Below are positions 8,793-19,237 of a stretch of DNA of 64,000 nt, piece by piece. Both the position numbers and the translations under genes were made by a program. Positions within the stretch are counted from its first letter, which is position 1. Each line of letters opens with the position of its first letter. Below the pieces are notes generated by a model that saw nothing but the letters and a program-made list of their open reading frames with translations, made no database searches and was not told the DNA's origin. Origin of the DNA: Terrabacter sp. Root85 (GTDB lineage: Bacteria; Actinomycetota; Actinomycetes; Actinomycetales; Dermatophilaceae); assembly GCF_001429185.1 (NCBI RefSeq), contig NZ_LMIW01000013.1, positions 131,418 through 195,417 of the forward strand. Reading direction: 5' to 3'.

Positions 8793-9545
8793 ATGCGTGC
8801 GTTCGAGGAGCTCGTGGACGAGGCGGTCGACGCCGACGTGACCGGCTGGGGGTTCGGCTGGCTCGACGGCCGAGCCACCGAGGAGCGGCCGGTCTGGGGC
8901 TACGCCCGGCTCCTCGCCGCTCGGCTGTCGAGGGCCACGGTTGCCCTGGACCTCGACACCGGCGGTGGCGAGATCGTCGCGCAGGTGCCGGTGCTGCCGG
9001 AGCGGATGGTCGTCACCGAGGGCTGGGCGCCCAACATGGAGCGGGCGCGCGCCCTGCTCGGGCCCCGCGGCGTCGAGGTCGTGCCCGTCACGCCGGGTGA
9101 CCCGCTGCCCTTCCCGGACGCGACCTTCGACCTCGTGACGAGCCGCCACCCGGTGCGGCCGGCCTGGGACGAGATCGCGCGGGTGCTCGTCGACGGCGGC
9201 ACCTACCTCGCCCAGCACGTCGGCCCGGCCTCGGCGTTCGAGCTCATCGAGCAGTTCCTCGGCCCGCTCCCGCGGGAGCGGCTGGGTCGCGACCCGGAGG
9301 CCGAGGCCCGGGAGGCTCGCGCGGCGGGCCTCGACGTCGTCGACCTGAAGACCGCGCGGTGCCGGATGGAGCTGTACGACGTGGGCGCCGTCGTGTGGCT
9401 CCTGCGTCGGTGCGTCTGGTGGGTCCCGGACTTCACCGTCGAGACCTACCGCGAGACCCTCGAACGTCTCGACGCCGGGATGCGGGCGGGCCGGCCGTTC
9501 GTCGCCCACTCGACGCGACACCTCGTCGAGGCGCGCCGGCGCTGA
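8793..9545 (+). CDS. Class I SAM-dependent methyltransferase
   Basis: Small-molecule or macromolecule methyltransferase of 250 residues, cytoplasmic. The Rossmann signature is partly visible: ALDLDTGGGE (motif I, normally LDxGxGxG), an acidic/loop region VTEGWAPNMERARALL, and PFPDATFDLVTSRHPVRPAWDEIARVLVDGGTYL, which matches motifs II-III of Methyltransf_11 proteins. The HPVRPAW segment replaces the typical L/H-x-H-v-xx, a variant found in a poorly studied actinobacterial group. A TTGGAT sits six bases before the ATG; no strong ribosome site is seen. Substrate unknown. A hairpin follows and the next gene converges on it. Confidence 0.78.
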   Translation: MRAFEELVDEAVDADVTGWGFGWLDGRATEERPVWGYARLLAARLSRATVALDLDTGGGEIVAQVPVLPERMVVTEGWAPNMERARALLGPRGVEVVPVTPGDPLPFPDATFDLVTSRHPVRPAWDEIARVLVDGGTYLAQHVGPASAFELIEQFLGPLPRERLGRDPEAEAREARAAGLDVVDLKTARCRMELYDVGAVVWLLRRCVWWVPDFTVETYRETLERLDAGMRAGRPFVAHSTRHLVEARRR

Positions 9546-9575
9546 CCCGTGCCGGCGGATGCCCCGTCCGCTCGG

Positions 9576-9613
9576 GGGGCGTCCCGCCGCCTGGGAGTTC
9601 AGCGGGACGCCCC
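9576..9613 (+). terminator. Hairpin terminator after the methyltransferase
   Basis: Perfect 12-bp stem (9576-9587 with 9602-9613), 14-base loop, 30 bases after the stop codon. Confidence 0.7.
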
Positions 9614-9805
9614 GTCCCGGCCGACCGGTTGGTGGGACGTCGGCACGGCAGAGGCGTACCCGCCGGGACAGGGGAGCACCGACGGGTACGCATCTCCATT
9701 CTCGCGGATCGAAGGCCGCTGCGTGCACGGTTTCGACGGGATCACGTCATGATCTGGGCGCTCGATCGTCTACCAGTCGACGGGACACGACCCCTGTGCC
9801 GTCCG

Positions 9806-9842
9806 GGGCCTCGGGCCGCCCGTGGAGGAGCGCCCGAGGCCC
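9806..9842 (-). terminator. Hairpin terminator for the GH13 glycosidase
   Basis: Perfect 11-bp stem (9806-9816 with 9832-9842) and a 15-base loop, ending 12 bases beyond the stop of the minus-strand glycosidase gene. Confidence 0.75.
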
Positions 9843-9854
9843 TGCTCCGTCGCG

Positions 9855-11165
9855 TCAGGCGCCGACGAGGACCTGGTAGCCCCAGGCCGGCAGGGTGTAC
9901 TGCTGGCCCTGCGCCAGCTCGAGGGTCTCGCCGCTGAAGGCGTCACGCCACGAGCCCGCCTGCGGGCCGTCGCCGAGCGTCACGGTCCGGTCCTCGTCGC
10001 TGAAGTTGAACGCCCCGAAGACCCGGTCGTCGCCGACGGCTCGCACGAAGCTCAGCACCGCCGCCTCGGCCGAGTTGGGGACGCGCACCATGCGCCCGCC
10101 CGCGGCACCGTTCCACAGCGCGGGGTGCGCCTTCTTGAGGGCGAAGAGCTGCCGGTAGAGCTCGCCCTGCTCGTCCTCGCGCCACTCGATCTCGTCCTTG
10201 TCGAAGAAGATGAGCCGCTTGTCGCTGCCCGCCTCCTGCCCGTTGTAGACGAGCGGCATGCCCTCGCTGACGACGGACAGGACGATCGCCGGAAGGAGGG
10301 CGTCGCCGAACTGCTCGTACTCGGTGCCTTCCCACGCGTTCTTGTCGTGGTTGCTGACGAAGAGCATCCGGTAGGCGTCGCGCTGGTAGAAGCGGTCGTT
10401 CCACGCGTAGTAGACCTTGAGGGCCTCGACGTCGGCCTTGCCGTGGGCGATCTTGTGGAGCGTCTCGTTCCAGCTCCAGCCGTACGTCATGTCGAAGGCG
10501 CGGACGTGCAGGTCGCGCGACTCCCACTCGGCGAGCATGAAGACCGGCTTGATCTCGTCGAGCTCGCGGCGTACGTTGTCCCAGAAGTCGACGGGCACGA
10601 ATCCGGCCACGTCGCAACGGAACCCGTCGACATCGACGTCGCGCACCCAGAACTTCATCGCCTCGGTCATGTAGCGACGCAGGTCGGGGTTGTCGTAGTC
10701 GAGGTCGATGATGTCGTCCCAGTCCCACCATGGCGTGGGGCGCAGGTCGCCCTTCCAGTCACGGGCGTACCAGTCTGGGTGCTCCTCAACGAGCGGGTTG
10801 TCCCACGCGGTGTGGTTGGCGACCCAGTCGAGGATGACGCGCAGACCGAGACCGTGGGCCGTGTCGACGAAGTGGCGCAGGTCCTCCAGCGTGCCGAACT
10901 CCGGGTTGACGCCGAGGTAGTCCTTGACGGCGTACGGGCTGCCGAGCACGCCCTTGCGGTTCAGCTCCCCGATCGGGTGCACCGGCATGAGCCACACGAT
11001 GTCGATGCCGAGGTCGCGGATGCGGGGCAGGTGCGCCTCGGCGGCGCGAAACGTGCCCTCGGGCGTGAGGTGGCGCTGGTTGATCTGGTAGATCGTCGCG
11101 CTGTGGCTCCACTCCGGGTGGGTCAGCTCGACGTCGGGCCGCGGTGCGTAGGGGTTGGCGGTCAC
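9855..11165 (-). CDS. Alpha-amylase family (GH13) glycosidase
   Basis: Cytoplasmic glucoside hydrolase or transferase of 436 residues; no signal peptide. The (beta/alpha)8 motifs are clear: ILDWVANHT (region I), DGFRCDVAG with the nucleophile Asp (region II), LAEWES with the acid Glu (region III) and VSNHDKN with the transition-state Asp (region IV). Region I has DWVANH rather than DVVYNH, typical of amylases related to maltogenic and alpha-glucosidase groups. A small C-terminal beta domain follows. The start is the GTG at 11165, which has AGGAG six bases upstream; a longer frame to 11243 lacks support. It lies 79 bp downstream of the AsnC-type regulator on the same strand, so they may be cotranscribed, though they share no obvious pathway. 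Substrate unresolved. Confidence 0.85.
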   Translation of the reverse strand: MTANPYAPRPDVELTHPEWSHSATIYQINQRHLTPEGTFRAAEAHLPRIRDLGIDIVWLMPVHPIGELNRKGVLGSPYAVKDYLGVNPEFGTLEDLRHFVDTAHGLGLRVILDWVANHTAWDNPLVEEHPDWYARDWKGDLRPTPWWDWDDIIDLDYDNPDLRRYMTEAMKFWVRDVDVDGFRCDVAGFVPVDFWDNVRRELDEIKPVFMLAEWESRDLHVRAFDMTYGWSWNETLHKIAHGKADVEALKVYYAWNDRFYQRDAYRMLFVSNHDKNAWEGTEYEQFGDALLPAIVLSVVSEGMPLVYNGQEAGSDKRLIFFDKDEIEWREDEQGELYRQLFALKKAHPALWNGAAGGRMVRVPNSAEAAVLSFVRAVGDDRVFGAFNFSDEDRTVTLGDGPQAGSWRDAFSGETLELAQGQQYTLPAWGYQVLVGA

Positions 11166-11244
11166 GGTGGCTCCTGGTCCGGCTCGGTGGGATGAGTGGT
11201 GCGGTGGGTCGTTCCGGTGCTGCAGGTGGTGCGAGCGTCGCACG

Positions 11245-13094
<1,850 letters not shown>

Positions 13095-13110
13095 GTCGCA
13101 CCGACGTGAC

Positions 13111-13163
13111 CCTCGGCCCCGGTCCGGTCCCTGCCTTCGGGCGGGAACGGGCCGGGGCCGAGG
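13111..13163 (+). terminator. Terminator after hppD
   Basis: Perfect 12-bp stem (13111-13122 with 13152-13163) enclosing about 29 bases with further self-complementary GC-rich sequence. Confidence 0.65.
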
Positions 13164-13227
13164 CGCACCCGCCACCAGTCGGGGCGCCGCTGGTCTGGGA
13201 ACGCCGATGCCGTGGCACAGTTGGGGC

Positions 13228-14049
13228 ATGAGCCAGCAGCCCTCCGGGTGGTACGACGACCCCAGCAACACCGACATGCTCCGTTACTGGGACGGCGTGT
13301 CGTGGACCAACCACACCGCCCCGAAGAAGTCGCCGACCATCGCGCAGAGCACCATCGGCCTGCCGCACCAGAGCCCGCAGAGCCCGCAGGGACAGGTCCC
13401 GCCGGACCGCACCGGCGTCCCGACGCCGACGACACCGATGCCTCAGGGCAGCGGCTGGCAGACCCAGTCACCGGCGCAGCAGAGCTACTACCAGCAGGCC
13501 CCCGCCAACACGCAGTGGATGCACAACATCAAGACCACCGCCGACGGGGTGCCCCTCGCCCCGTGGGGCAAGCGTTTTGCGGCGTGGGTCGTCGACGGGC
13601 TCATCCTCGCCGTCGTCGGCGGGATCATCTCGTGGTTCGCGACGCCTCGACTGTCCGAGCTCTTCTCCCAGATGGTGACCGCCGCCCAGGCCGGCGACCA
13701 GGCGCGCCTCGTCGAGATCCAGAACGAGCTCACCGGACCCGCAGTGCAGTTCTCGCTCTTCCTGTGGCTCGTGGCGACGGCCTACTGCCTCGTGTTCTGG
13801 ACGACGATCGCTCAGACCCCCGGCAAGATGGCGCTCGGCATCAGCGTCCGCCGTGCCGCCGAGCCCGGCCCGCTGCCGCTGGGCACCGCAGTCATGCGTC
13901 GGCTCGTCCCGCTGGCCGGTCAGTTCGTCCCCTTCCTGTCCCTGCTCGACGGCCTCTGGCCGCTGTGGGACGACAAGCGCCAGGCCCTGCACGACAAGGT
14001 CGCGAGCACCCAGGTCGTCGAGGGGAAGCAGCCGCGCAAGCAGGGCTGA
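13228..14049 (+). CDS. RDD family membrane protein with N-terminal DUF2510
   Basis: Integral membrane protein of 273 residues, function unknown. The N-terminus has a DUF2510 motif (GWYDDPSNTDMLRYWDGVSW), then a Pro/Gln-rich linker to about residue 100, then an RDD domain: LAPWGKRFAAWVVDGLILAV (with the Arg-Asp pair), a second helix FSLFLWLVATAYCLVFWTTI and the TPGKMALGISV signature. The RDD domain has two to three transmembrane helices; the linker side is likely cytoplasmic. CACAGT six bases before the ATG resembles the leaderless module, and no ribosome site is seen. No neighbour clarifies a role. Confidence 0.85.
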   Translation: MSQQPSGWYDDPSNTDMLRYWDGVSWTNHTAPKKSPTIAQSTIGLPHQSPQSPQGQVPPDRTGVPTPTTPMPQGSGWQTQSPAQQSYYQQAPANTQWMHNIKTTADGVPLAPWGKRFAAWVVDGLILAVVGGIISWFATPRLSELFSQMVTAAQAGDQARLVEIQNELTGPAVQFSLFLWLVATAYCLVFWTTIAQTPGKMALGISVRRAAEPGPLPLGTAVMRRLVPLAGQFVPFLSLLDGLWPLWDDKRQALHDKVASTQVVEGKQPRKQG

Positions 14050-14082
14050 TGCCCTGACGGCTCGGCCGGCGGCGTAACTCCC

Positions 14083-14138
14083 TTGCGCCGTCGTCGGTGG
14101 TCGGCGCGACAATGGAGACTGCGCGGGTAGTCCCGCGC
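14083..14138 (+). promoter_or_regulatory. Candidate promoter and leader hairpin of the MFS gene
   Basis: TTGCGC (14083-14088) and GACAAT (14108-14113) are 19 bases apart and could be -35 and -10. A GCGCGGG-TAGT-CCCGCGC hairpin at 14121-14138 would lie at the start of the transcript, 47 bases before the GTG. The hairpin may stabilise the message or be an operator half-site. Confidence 0.35.
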
Positions 14139-14184
14139 CCACGGCGCCGATGCCGTCGCGCACCCCTCGTCCCCCGGAGTCATC

Positions 14185-15747
14185 GTGTCTGCTCCCAGCG
14201 CCACCAGCCAGCCCAGCTACCCCGACAAGATCGACGGGCCGGTCCTCAAGATCGCCGGCGTCGTCGTGCTCGGGGCGATCATGTCGATCCTCGACATCAC
14301 CGTCGTCAACATCGCCCTGCCGACCTTCCAGACGGTCTTCGCCGAGAGCCCCGAGCAGCCGTTGCCCTACTCCACCGTCGCGTGGACGGTGACGGCCTAC
14401 ACCCTCGCGCTCGCGACGGTCATCCCGCTCACGGGCTGGGCCGCCGACCGGTTCGGCACGAAGCGGCTCTACGTCCTCGCCGTCGCGCTCTTCACCGCCG
14501 GCTCGGCCCTGTGTGCCACCGCCGGGTCGATCGAGTTCCTCATCGGCTTCCGCGTGCTGCAGGGACTCGGCGGGGGCATGCTCATGCCGCTCGGCATGAC
14601 GATCATGACGCGCGCCGCCGGCCCGGCCCGGATGGGCCGGCTGATGGCGATCCTCGGTGTCCCGATGCTGCTCGGCCCGATCTTCGGACCCATCCTCGGT
14701 GGCTGGCTCATCGAGGTCGCGAGCTGGCACTGGATCTTCCTCATCAACGTGCCGATCGGCATCGTCGCGGCGCTCTACGCCCTGTGGGCCCTGCCGTCCG
14801 ATGCCCCTGAGCCCTCCGAGTCCTTCGACGTCGTCGGCATGCTGCTCATGTCGCCCGGCCTGGCGCTCTTCCTCTACGGCATCAGCTCGATCCCCGGCGA
14901 GGGCACGATCATCTCCACGAAGGTGCTCGTCCCGCTCTGCATCGGGCTCGTCATGCTCGTCACCTTCGTCTTCTACAGCTTCCGGCCCGAGCACCCGCTG
15001 CTCGACCTGCGGCTCTTCCGCAACCGCCGCCTCAGCGTCGCGACGATCACGATGTTCCTCTTCGCCGCGGCCTTCTTCGGTGGCCTGCTGCTCGTGCCGA
15101 CCTACCTCCAGCAGGTGCGGGGACTCGACACGCTCCACGCGGCGTTCCTCATGGTGCCCCAGGGCCTCGGCGCGATGGTGACGATGCCGATCGCGGGCGC
15201 CCTGTCGGACCGCATCCCGGTGGGCCGCATCGTGCCCTTCGGGCTGCTGGCCATCACGGGCGGGATGTTCGCGCTGACACAGGTGGGTGTCGACACCCCG
15301 TACTGGGGCTTCATGGTCCCGGTGCTCTTCGTCATGGGTCTCGGCATGGGCGGCACGATGATGCCGCTCATGACCTCGGCGCTCAAGACGCTGCAGAGCC
15401 ACCAGGTGGCGCGCGGATCGACGCTGCTCAACATCACCCAGCAGATCGCGAGCTCGGTCGGTGTCGCCGTCATCTCCGTGGTCTTCACGAACTACCTCAG
15501 TGCCTCGGCGCTGGCCGGCCCGGCCATCGCGGCGCTGCACGACCCGACCCTCGTCGACGACGTCGGCGGGCCGGCCGCGGTGCAACAGGGCCTGGCCGAG
15601 GCCGCCGACGCATTCGGCGCCACCTTCCTCGTCGCCGCGATCCTCGTGGCGCTGACGCTGATCCCGGCGTCGTTCCTGCCCCGCAAGCACGAGGAGTCGC
15701 ACTTCCTCGACGACCAGGCCGAGGCGGCGCCGGTCGTCATCCACTGA
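14185..15747 (+). CDS. MFS transporter, DHA2 (EmrB/QacA-type) drug efflux family
   Basis: Proton-driven exporter in the cytoplasmic membrane, 520 residues, with about 14 hydrophobic segments as expected for DHA2. Diagnostic signatures are LDITVVNIALP in helix 1, WTVTAYTLALA, GWAADRFGTKRLY (motif A), VLQGLGGGMLMPLGMTI and GPILGGWLIEVASWHWIFLI (motif C region with RWxFxxN-like ending). The GTG at 14185 has GGAG upstream. It is a single-gene unit ending 18 bp from the convergent fumarylacetoacetase gene, with no regulator next to it. Substrates of such pumps (dyes, antibiotics, lipids) cannot be inferred. Confidence 0.9.
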   Translation: MSAPSATSQPSYPDKIDGPVLKIAGVVVLGAIMSILDITVVNIALPTFQTVFAESPEQPLPYSTVAWTVTAYTLALATVIPLTGWAADRFGTKRLYVLAVALFTAGSALCATAGSIEFLIGFRVLQGLGGGMLMPLGMTIMTRAAGPARMGRLMAILGVPMLLGPIFGPILGGWLIEVASWHWIFLINVPIGIVAALYALWALPSDAPEPSESFDVVGMLLMSPGLALFLYGISSIPGEGTIISTKVLVPLCIGLVMLVTFVFYSFRPEHPLLDLRLFRNRRLSVATITMFLFAAAFFGGLLLVPTYLQQVRGLDTLHAAFLMVPQGLGAMVTMPIAGALSDRIPVGRIVPFGLLAITGGMFALTQVGVDTPYWGFMVPVLFVMGLGMGGTMMPLMTSALKTLQSHQVARGSTLLNITQQIASSVGVAVISVVFTNYLSASALAGPAIAALHDPTLVDDVGGPAAVQQGLAEAADAFGATFLVAAILVALTLIPASFLPRKHEESHFLDDQAEAAPVVIH

Positions 15748-15765
15748 GGCCGGCCCCCAGAGCCC

Positions 15766-17019
15766 TCAGCGGGCGGGTCGTATGGTGCCGGTGACCTCGC
15801 CGAGGCCGATGCGCGAGCCGTCCGGTCCCGGCGCCCAGGCCGTCATGGTGACCGTGTCGCCGTCCTCGAGGAAGCCGCGGGTCGTGCCGTCGGCGAGCGT
15901 CAGCGGCTCCGTGCCGTTCCACGTCAGCTCGAGCAGGCTGCCCCGGGTGTCGCGCGTCGGGCCGCTGATCGTGCCCGAGCCGAAGAGGTCGCCGTCACGC
16001 AGGGAGGCGCCGTTGACGGTGAGGTGCGCGAGCATCTGTGCCGGCGACCAGTACATCCCGGCGTGCTCGGGGCGCGAGACGACCGTGCCGTTGAGGCTGA
16101 CCTCGACGTGCACGTCGAGGCCGAAGGCGTCACCGCGCAGATACGGCAGCAGCTCCGGATCCGACTGTCCCGGAAGGGGAACGCGGGCCGCGGTCAACGC
16201 CTCGAGCGGGGTGACCCACGCGGAGACCGACGTGGCGAAGGACTTGCCGAGGAACGGGCCCAGCGGCACGTACTCCCAGGCCTGGATGTCGCGGGCGCTC
16301 CAGTCGTTGAGGACGACGACGCCGAAGAGGTGGTCGGGCGCGTCGTCGACCGAGACCCGTGACCCGAGAGCGGTCGCGCCGCCGACGACGTAGCCGAGCT
16401 CCGCCTCGATGTCGAGGCGGATGCTCGGGCCGAACACGGGGGTGGGGTCGTTCGGGCCCCTGCGTTGGCCCGTCGGGCGGACGACGTCGGTGCCCGACAC
16501 GACGACGGTGCCGGCGCGGCCGTGGTAGCCGATGGGCAGGTGCTTCCAGTTGGGTGGGAGCGCGGCGTTGTCCGGGCGGAAGATCTGGCCGACGTTGCTC
16601 GCGTGGTCCTCGCTCGCATAGAAGTCGACGTAGTCGGCGACGTCGACGGGCAGGTGGAGCGTGACCTCCTCCACGGGGTGCAGGTGCGGCGAGACGCCGT
16701 CGCGGTGCACCTCGTCGCGGAGCACCTCGGTCAGCCACTCCCGGGCGACGGTCCACGCCGGGCGGCCGAGGGCGAGGAAGGCGTTGAGGCTCGGCGTCTG
16801 CCATGCCGTCGCGAGATCGGGTCCGTCACCCACGAGCCCGGCGTCGCGGCCGATCGCAGCGACGGCTCCGGCATCGAGCACGAGGTCACCGATGCGCACC
16901 CCGACGCGCCGGTCCGGGTCGCCTACCGTGCTGAAGACGCCGTAGGGGAGGGTGTCGATGCCGAACGGGTGGTCGGCGGGGACGTCGAGCCAGGTGCTCG
17001 GCCGGGTGGGCGGCGTCAT
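15766..17019 (-). CDS. fahA: Fumarylacetoacetase
   Basis: Last step of tyrosine catabolism: hydrolyses fumarylacetoacetate to fumarate and acetoacetate; cytoplasmic, metal dependent. The 417-residue protein has the N-terminal SH3-like domain (DHPFGIDTLPYGVFS) and the catalytic FAH fold with YVDFYASEDHASNVG, LPIGYHGRAGTVVVSG, DIEAELGYVVG, NDWSARDIQAWEYVPLGPFL and LTWNGTEPL. Metal-ligand and catalytic acids in these motifs are intact. The ATG at 17019 overlaps the TGA of the upstream unknown gene by four bases, so the two are translationally coupled. The pair is divergent from homogentisate dioxygenase. No maleylacetoacetate isomerase gene is visible, as in many actinobacteria. Confidence 0.96.
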   Translation of the reverse strand: MTPPTRPSTWLDVPADHPFGIDTLPYGVFSTVGDPDRRVGVRIGDLVLDAGAVAAIGRDAGLVGDGPDLATAWQTPSLNAFLALGRPAWTVAREWLTEVLRDEVHRDGVSPHLHPVEEVTLHLPVDVADYVDFYASEDHASNVGQIFRPDNAALPPNWKHLPIGYHGRAGTVVVSGTDVVRPTGQRRGPNDPTPVFGPSIRLDIEAELGYVVGGATALGSRVSVDDAPDHLFGVVVLNDWSARDIQAWEYVPLGPFLGKSFATSVSAWVTPLEALTAARVPLPGQSDPELLPYLRGDAFGLDVHVEVSLNGTVVSRPEHAGMYWSPAQMLAHLTVNGASLRDGDLFGSGTISGPTRDTRGSLLELTWNGTEPLTLADGTTRGFLEDGDTVTMTAWAPGPDGSRIGLGEVTGTIRPAR

Positions 17020-17876
17020 GCGTGGGACTCCTCGGTGGTGATCAGCCCGAGTGCCTCGAGCTCGGTCAGGGGGTCGAGCACGCCGCAGCAGCCGTAGGCG
17101 GTGAAGCTCTCGCGGACCTGCTCCGCGTCCTCCGTGGGCAGGCTCGAGACAGCAGTGACGAGCACCTCGGCGTGGTGACGAGCGAGGATGCCGGCCAGGT
17201 CGTGCGCCTCGGCACCGCCCAGCGCCTCGTGCGTCGCGAGCAGGACGTTGAGCAGCCCGTGCATCGGCTCGCCGCCGTGGTTGCCCCGGACCGCGTGGTG
17301 CAGGCCTCCGGTCAGCTTGAACGGGAGGCCGTGCAGCACGACGGCGTCGAGGAAGCCGCCGAGCGTCGCCTCGTCGGGCCACGGCCACGTCGGGGTCGAC
17401 CCGGTGCGGAACTTCGCCATCACGTCGTGCTCCTCGTCGACGGCGGCAGCGATGTCGTCGAGGCCGCGAGCCTGGTCGTCCCCGAGGCCCACCTCGACGA
17501 CGACGGGGATCTCGGCGTCGAGGACCTGCCGCCACTCGGGTGACCATCCGAGCTCGGCTGCCGTGACGAGCACCCGCTCGTCGTCGCGCAGCGAGGCGAG
17601 CGCGTCGACGAGGGGCCGCGCCGGGCTGCCGGGGCGCACGACGAGGCTGACCTCGAGCGGTGCCTGGGCGGTGCGGGGGTCCGTGGCGGCGAAGGCTGCG
17701 AGCTCGCCCGCCGACGCGGCGGGGACGAGCAGCGGCCCGATGTGGACGGCATACGGACCCGTGCGTCGGTCGAGGTGCTCGCGCACGGCCACGTCGAGCG
17801 GGGCCAGCCCTGGCGGGAAGACCGCGGCGTCGTCGACGAGGCGGTCGAAGAGGGGCGCGAACGGCGTCCTTGACAT
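17016..17876 (-). CDS. Conserved protein of unknown function in the homogentisate cluster
   Basis: Cytoplasmic 286-residue protein, not assigned to a characterised family. It is coupled to fumarylacetoacetase by an ATGA overlap and divergent from homogentisate dioxygenase, which implies a role in the same pathway. Recognisable segments are an N-terminal FPPGLAPLDVAV, a middle EIPVVVEVGL followed by MAKFRTGS, and a conserved PFKLTGGLHHAVR block near residues 200-212 with Lys and adjacent His residues. Alternating hydrophobic beta-strand and helix segments suggest a TIM-barrel-like fold (inference). The ATG at 17876 follows TACGCT by seven bases; a longer frame to 17903 is possible. It might be an isomerase substituting for maleylacetoacetate isomerase, but nothing in the sequence proves that. 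Confidence 0.8.
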   Translation of the reverse strand: MSRTPFAPLFDRLVDDAAVFPPGLAPLDVAVREHLDRRTGPYAVHIGPLLVPAASAGELAAFAATDPRTAQAPLEVSLVVRPGSPARPLVDALASLRDDERVLVTAAELGWSPEWRQVLDAEIPVVVEVGLGDDQARGLDDIAAAVDEEHDVMAKFRTGSTPTWPWPDEATLGGFLDAVVLHGLPFKLTGGLHHAVRGNHGGEPMHGLLNVLLATHEALGGAEAHDLAGILARHHAEVLVTAVSSLPTEDAEQVRESFTAYGCCGVLDPLTELEALGLITTEESHA

Positions 17877-17916
17877 GTCCGGGAGCGTACTCCACTGTTG
17901 CAATAGCGATACACCA

Positions 17917-17935
17917 GCGTCCGCTCATCGGACGC
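17917..17935. promoter_or_regulatory. Candidate IclR operator in the homogentisate divergent promoter
   Basis: GCGTCCG and CGGACGC form a perfect 7-bp inverted repeat around CTCAT, midway between the fahA-side gene and the dioxygenase gene. An IclR-type regulator is encoded at the end of the dioxygenase operon, making this its best visible site. Confidence 0.5.
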
Positions 17936-17958
17936 GCTCGACGGAGAGGCCCTCGCCC

Positions 17959-19233
17959 ATGGCGCACTACCAGTCGGTCGGCAGCATCCCGCCCAAGCGG
18001 CACACCCAGCACCGCCGACCCGGCGCCGGGAGCGCCCCGGGCGAGCTCTACTACGAGGAGCTGATGGGCGAGGAGGGCTTCAGCTCCGACAGCTCGCTGC
18101 TCTACCACCGCAACATCCCCTCGACGACGGTCGGCTCCGCCGTCTGGGAGGTGCCTGACCAGTCGACGACGCCGAACCACCCGCTGACACCTCGGCACCT
18201 CAAGCTCCATGACCTCTTCGACGCCGCGTCCGTCGAGGGCACCGACGTCGTCACGGGGCGCCGCCTCGTCCTCGGCAACGGCGACGTGCGCATCTCGTAT
18301 GCCGTTGCCGGCGCGCCGAGCCCGTGGTACCGCAACGGGATCGGCGACGAGTGCGTCTACGTCGAGCGCGGCCGGGCTCGCGTCGAGACGGTCTTCGGCG
18401 CCTTCGACGTCGCCGAGGGCGACTACGTCATCATCCCCAGGGCGACGACGCACCGATGGCTCCCCGAGGTCTCCGGCGACGAGCCGCTGCGGGCGTACTG
18501 CATCGAGGCGAACAGCCACATCGCGCCTCCGAAGCGCTACCTCAGCAAGTACGGCCAGCTCCTCGAGCACGCCCCCTACTGCGAGCGCGACCTGCGCCAG
18601 CCCGAGGGTCCGCTGCTCGCCGAGGACGTCGGCGCGAGCCCCGACGAGGAGACCGACGTCTACATCAAGCACCGCGGCAACGGCCCGGGTGGCGTCGTCG
18701 GCACGATCCACACGCTGCCGTTCCACCCGCTCGACGTCGTCGGCTGGGACGGCTGCCTCTACCCCTACGTCTTCAACGTGCGCGACTTCGAGCCGATCAC
18801 CGGCCGCGTCCACCAGCCGCCGCCCGTGCACCAGGTCTTCGAGGGCTGGAACTTCGTCATCTGCAACTTCGTGCCCCGCAAGGTCGACTACCACCCGCTC
18901 GCGATCCCCGTTCCCTACTACCACTCGAACGTCGACAGCGACGAGATCATGTTCTACGTCGATGGCGACTACGAGGCCCGCAAGGGATCGGGCATCGGCA
19001 AGGGGTCGGTCTCGGTGCACCCGGGCGGCCACCCGCACGGCCCGCAGCCCGGTGCGACCGAGGGCTCGATCGGCGTCGAGAGCTTCGACGAGCTCGCCGT
19101 CATGGTCGACACGTTCCGTCCGCTCGAGCTCGGTGAGGGCGGTGTGGCCGTCGACGACGGCCTCTACGCGATGTCGTGGTCCAAGGGGGCGGGCCGCGCG
19201 AGGACGCCCGGCGGCGCCCATTCCGAGGGCTGA
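17959..19233 (+). CDS. hmgA: Homogentisate 1,2-dioxygenase
   Basis: Opens the aromatic ring of homogentisate with O2 to give maleylacetoacetate; cytoplasmic iron(II) enzyme with a double cupin fold. The 424-residue product shows the cupin and metal-site blocks NGIGDECVYVERGRARVET, PRATTHRWLP, HQVFEGWNFVICNFVPRK, PYYHSNVDSDEIMFYVDG and VHPGGHPHGPQPG; the His and Glu iron ligands lie in the last two. The ATG has GGAGAGG about nine bases upstream. The gene is followed after four bases by an IclR regulator in the same direction. An inverted repeat between it and the divergent fahA pair suggests coordinated control of both arms. Confidence 0.95.
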   Translation: MAHYQSVGSIPPKRHTQHRRPGAGSAPGELYYEELMGEEGFSSDSSLLYHRNIPSTTVGSAVWEVPDQSTTPNHPLTPRHLKLHDLFDAASVEGTDVVTGRRLVLGNGDVRISYAVAGAPSPWYRNGIGDECVYVERGRARVETVFGAFDVAEGDYVIIPRATTHRWLPEVSGDEPLRAYCIEANSHIAPPKRYLSKYGQLLEHAPYCERDLRQPEGPLLAEDVGASPDEETDVYIKHRGNGPGGVVGTIHTLPFHPLDVVGWDGCLYPYVFNVRDFEPITGRVHQPPPVHQVFEGWNFVICNFVPRKVDYHPLAIPVPYYHSNVDSDEIMFYVDGDYEARKGSGIGKGSVSVHPGGHPHGPQPGATEGSIGVESFDELAVMVDTFRPLELGEGGVAVDDGLYAMSWSKGAGRARTPGGAHSEG

Positions 19234-19237
19234 CCGC

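Larger units (their letters stand above)
9546..9854. other. 309-bp non-coding gap holding three hairpins between convergent genes
   Basis: No credible gene was found. The gap holds the methyltransferase terminator (9576-9613), a 9-bp inverted repeat GCGTACCCG/CGGGTACGC (9654-9662 with 9683-9691), about 110 bp with no recognised element, and the glycosidase terminator (9806-9842). Short frames here lack family features and overlap these stems. Confidence 0.7.

Noticed and set aside
9725-9752. tmRNA-like 5' motif (GGTTTCGACGGGAT)
   Set aside because: No tag-peptide frame, no matching 3' acceptor half and no T arm follow within the expected distance.
9549-9752. 67-codon frame in the gap after the methyltransferase
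   Set aside because: No ribosome site, overlaps two hairpins, no family features.
13468-15744. 758-codon minus-strand frame opposite the MFS and RDD genes
   Set aside because: Arg/Asp/His/Glu-rich low-complexity product typical of antisense frames in high-GC DNA; the plus-strand proteins are clear.
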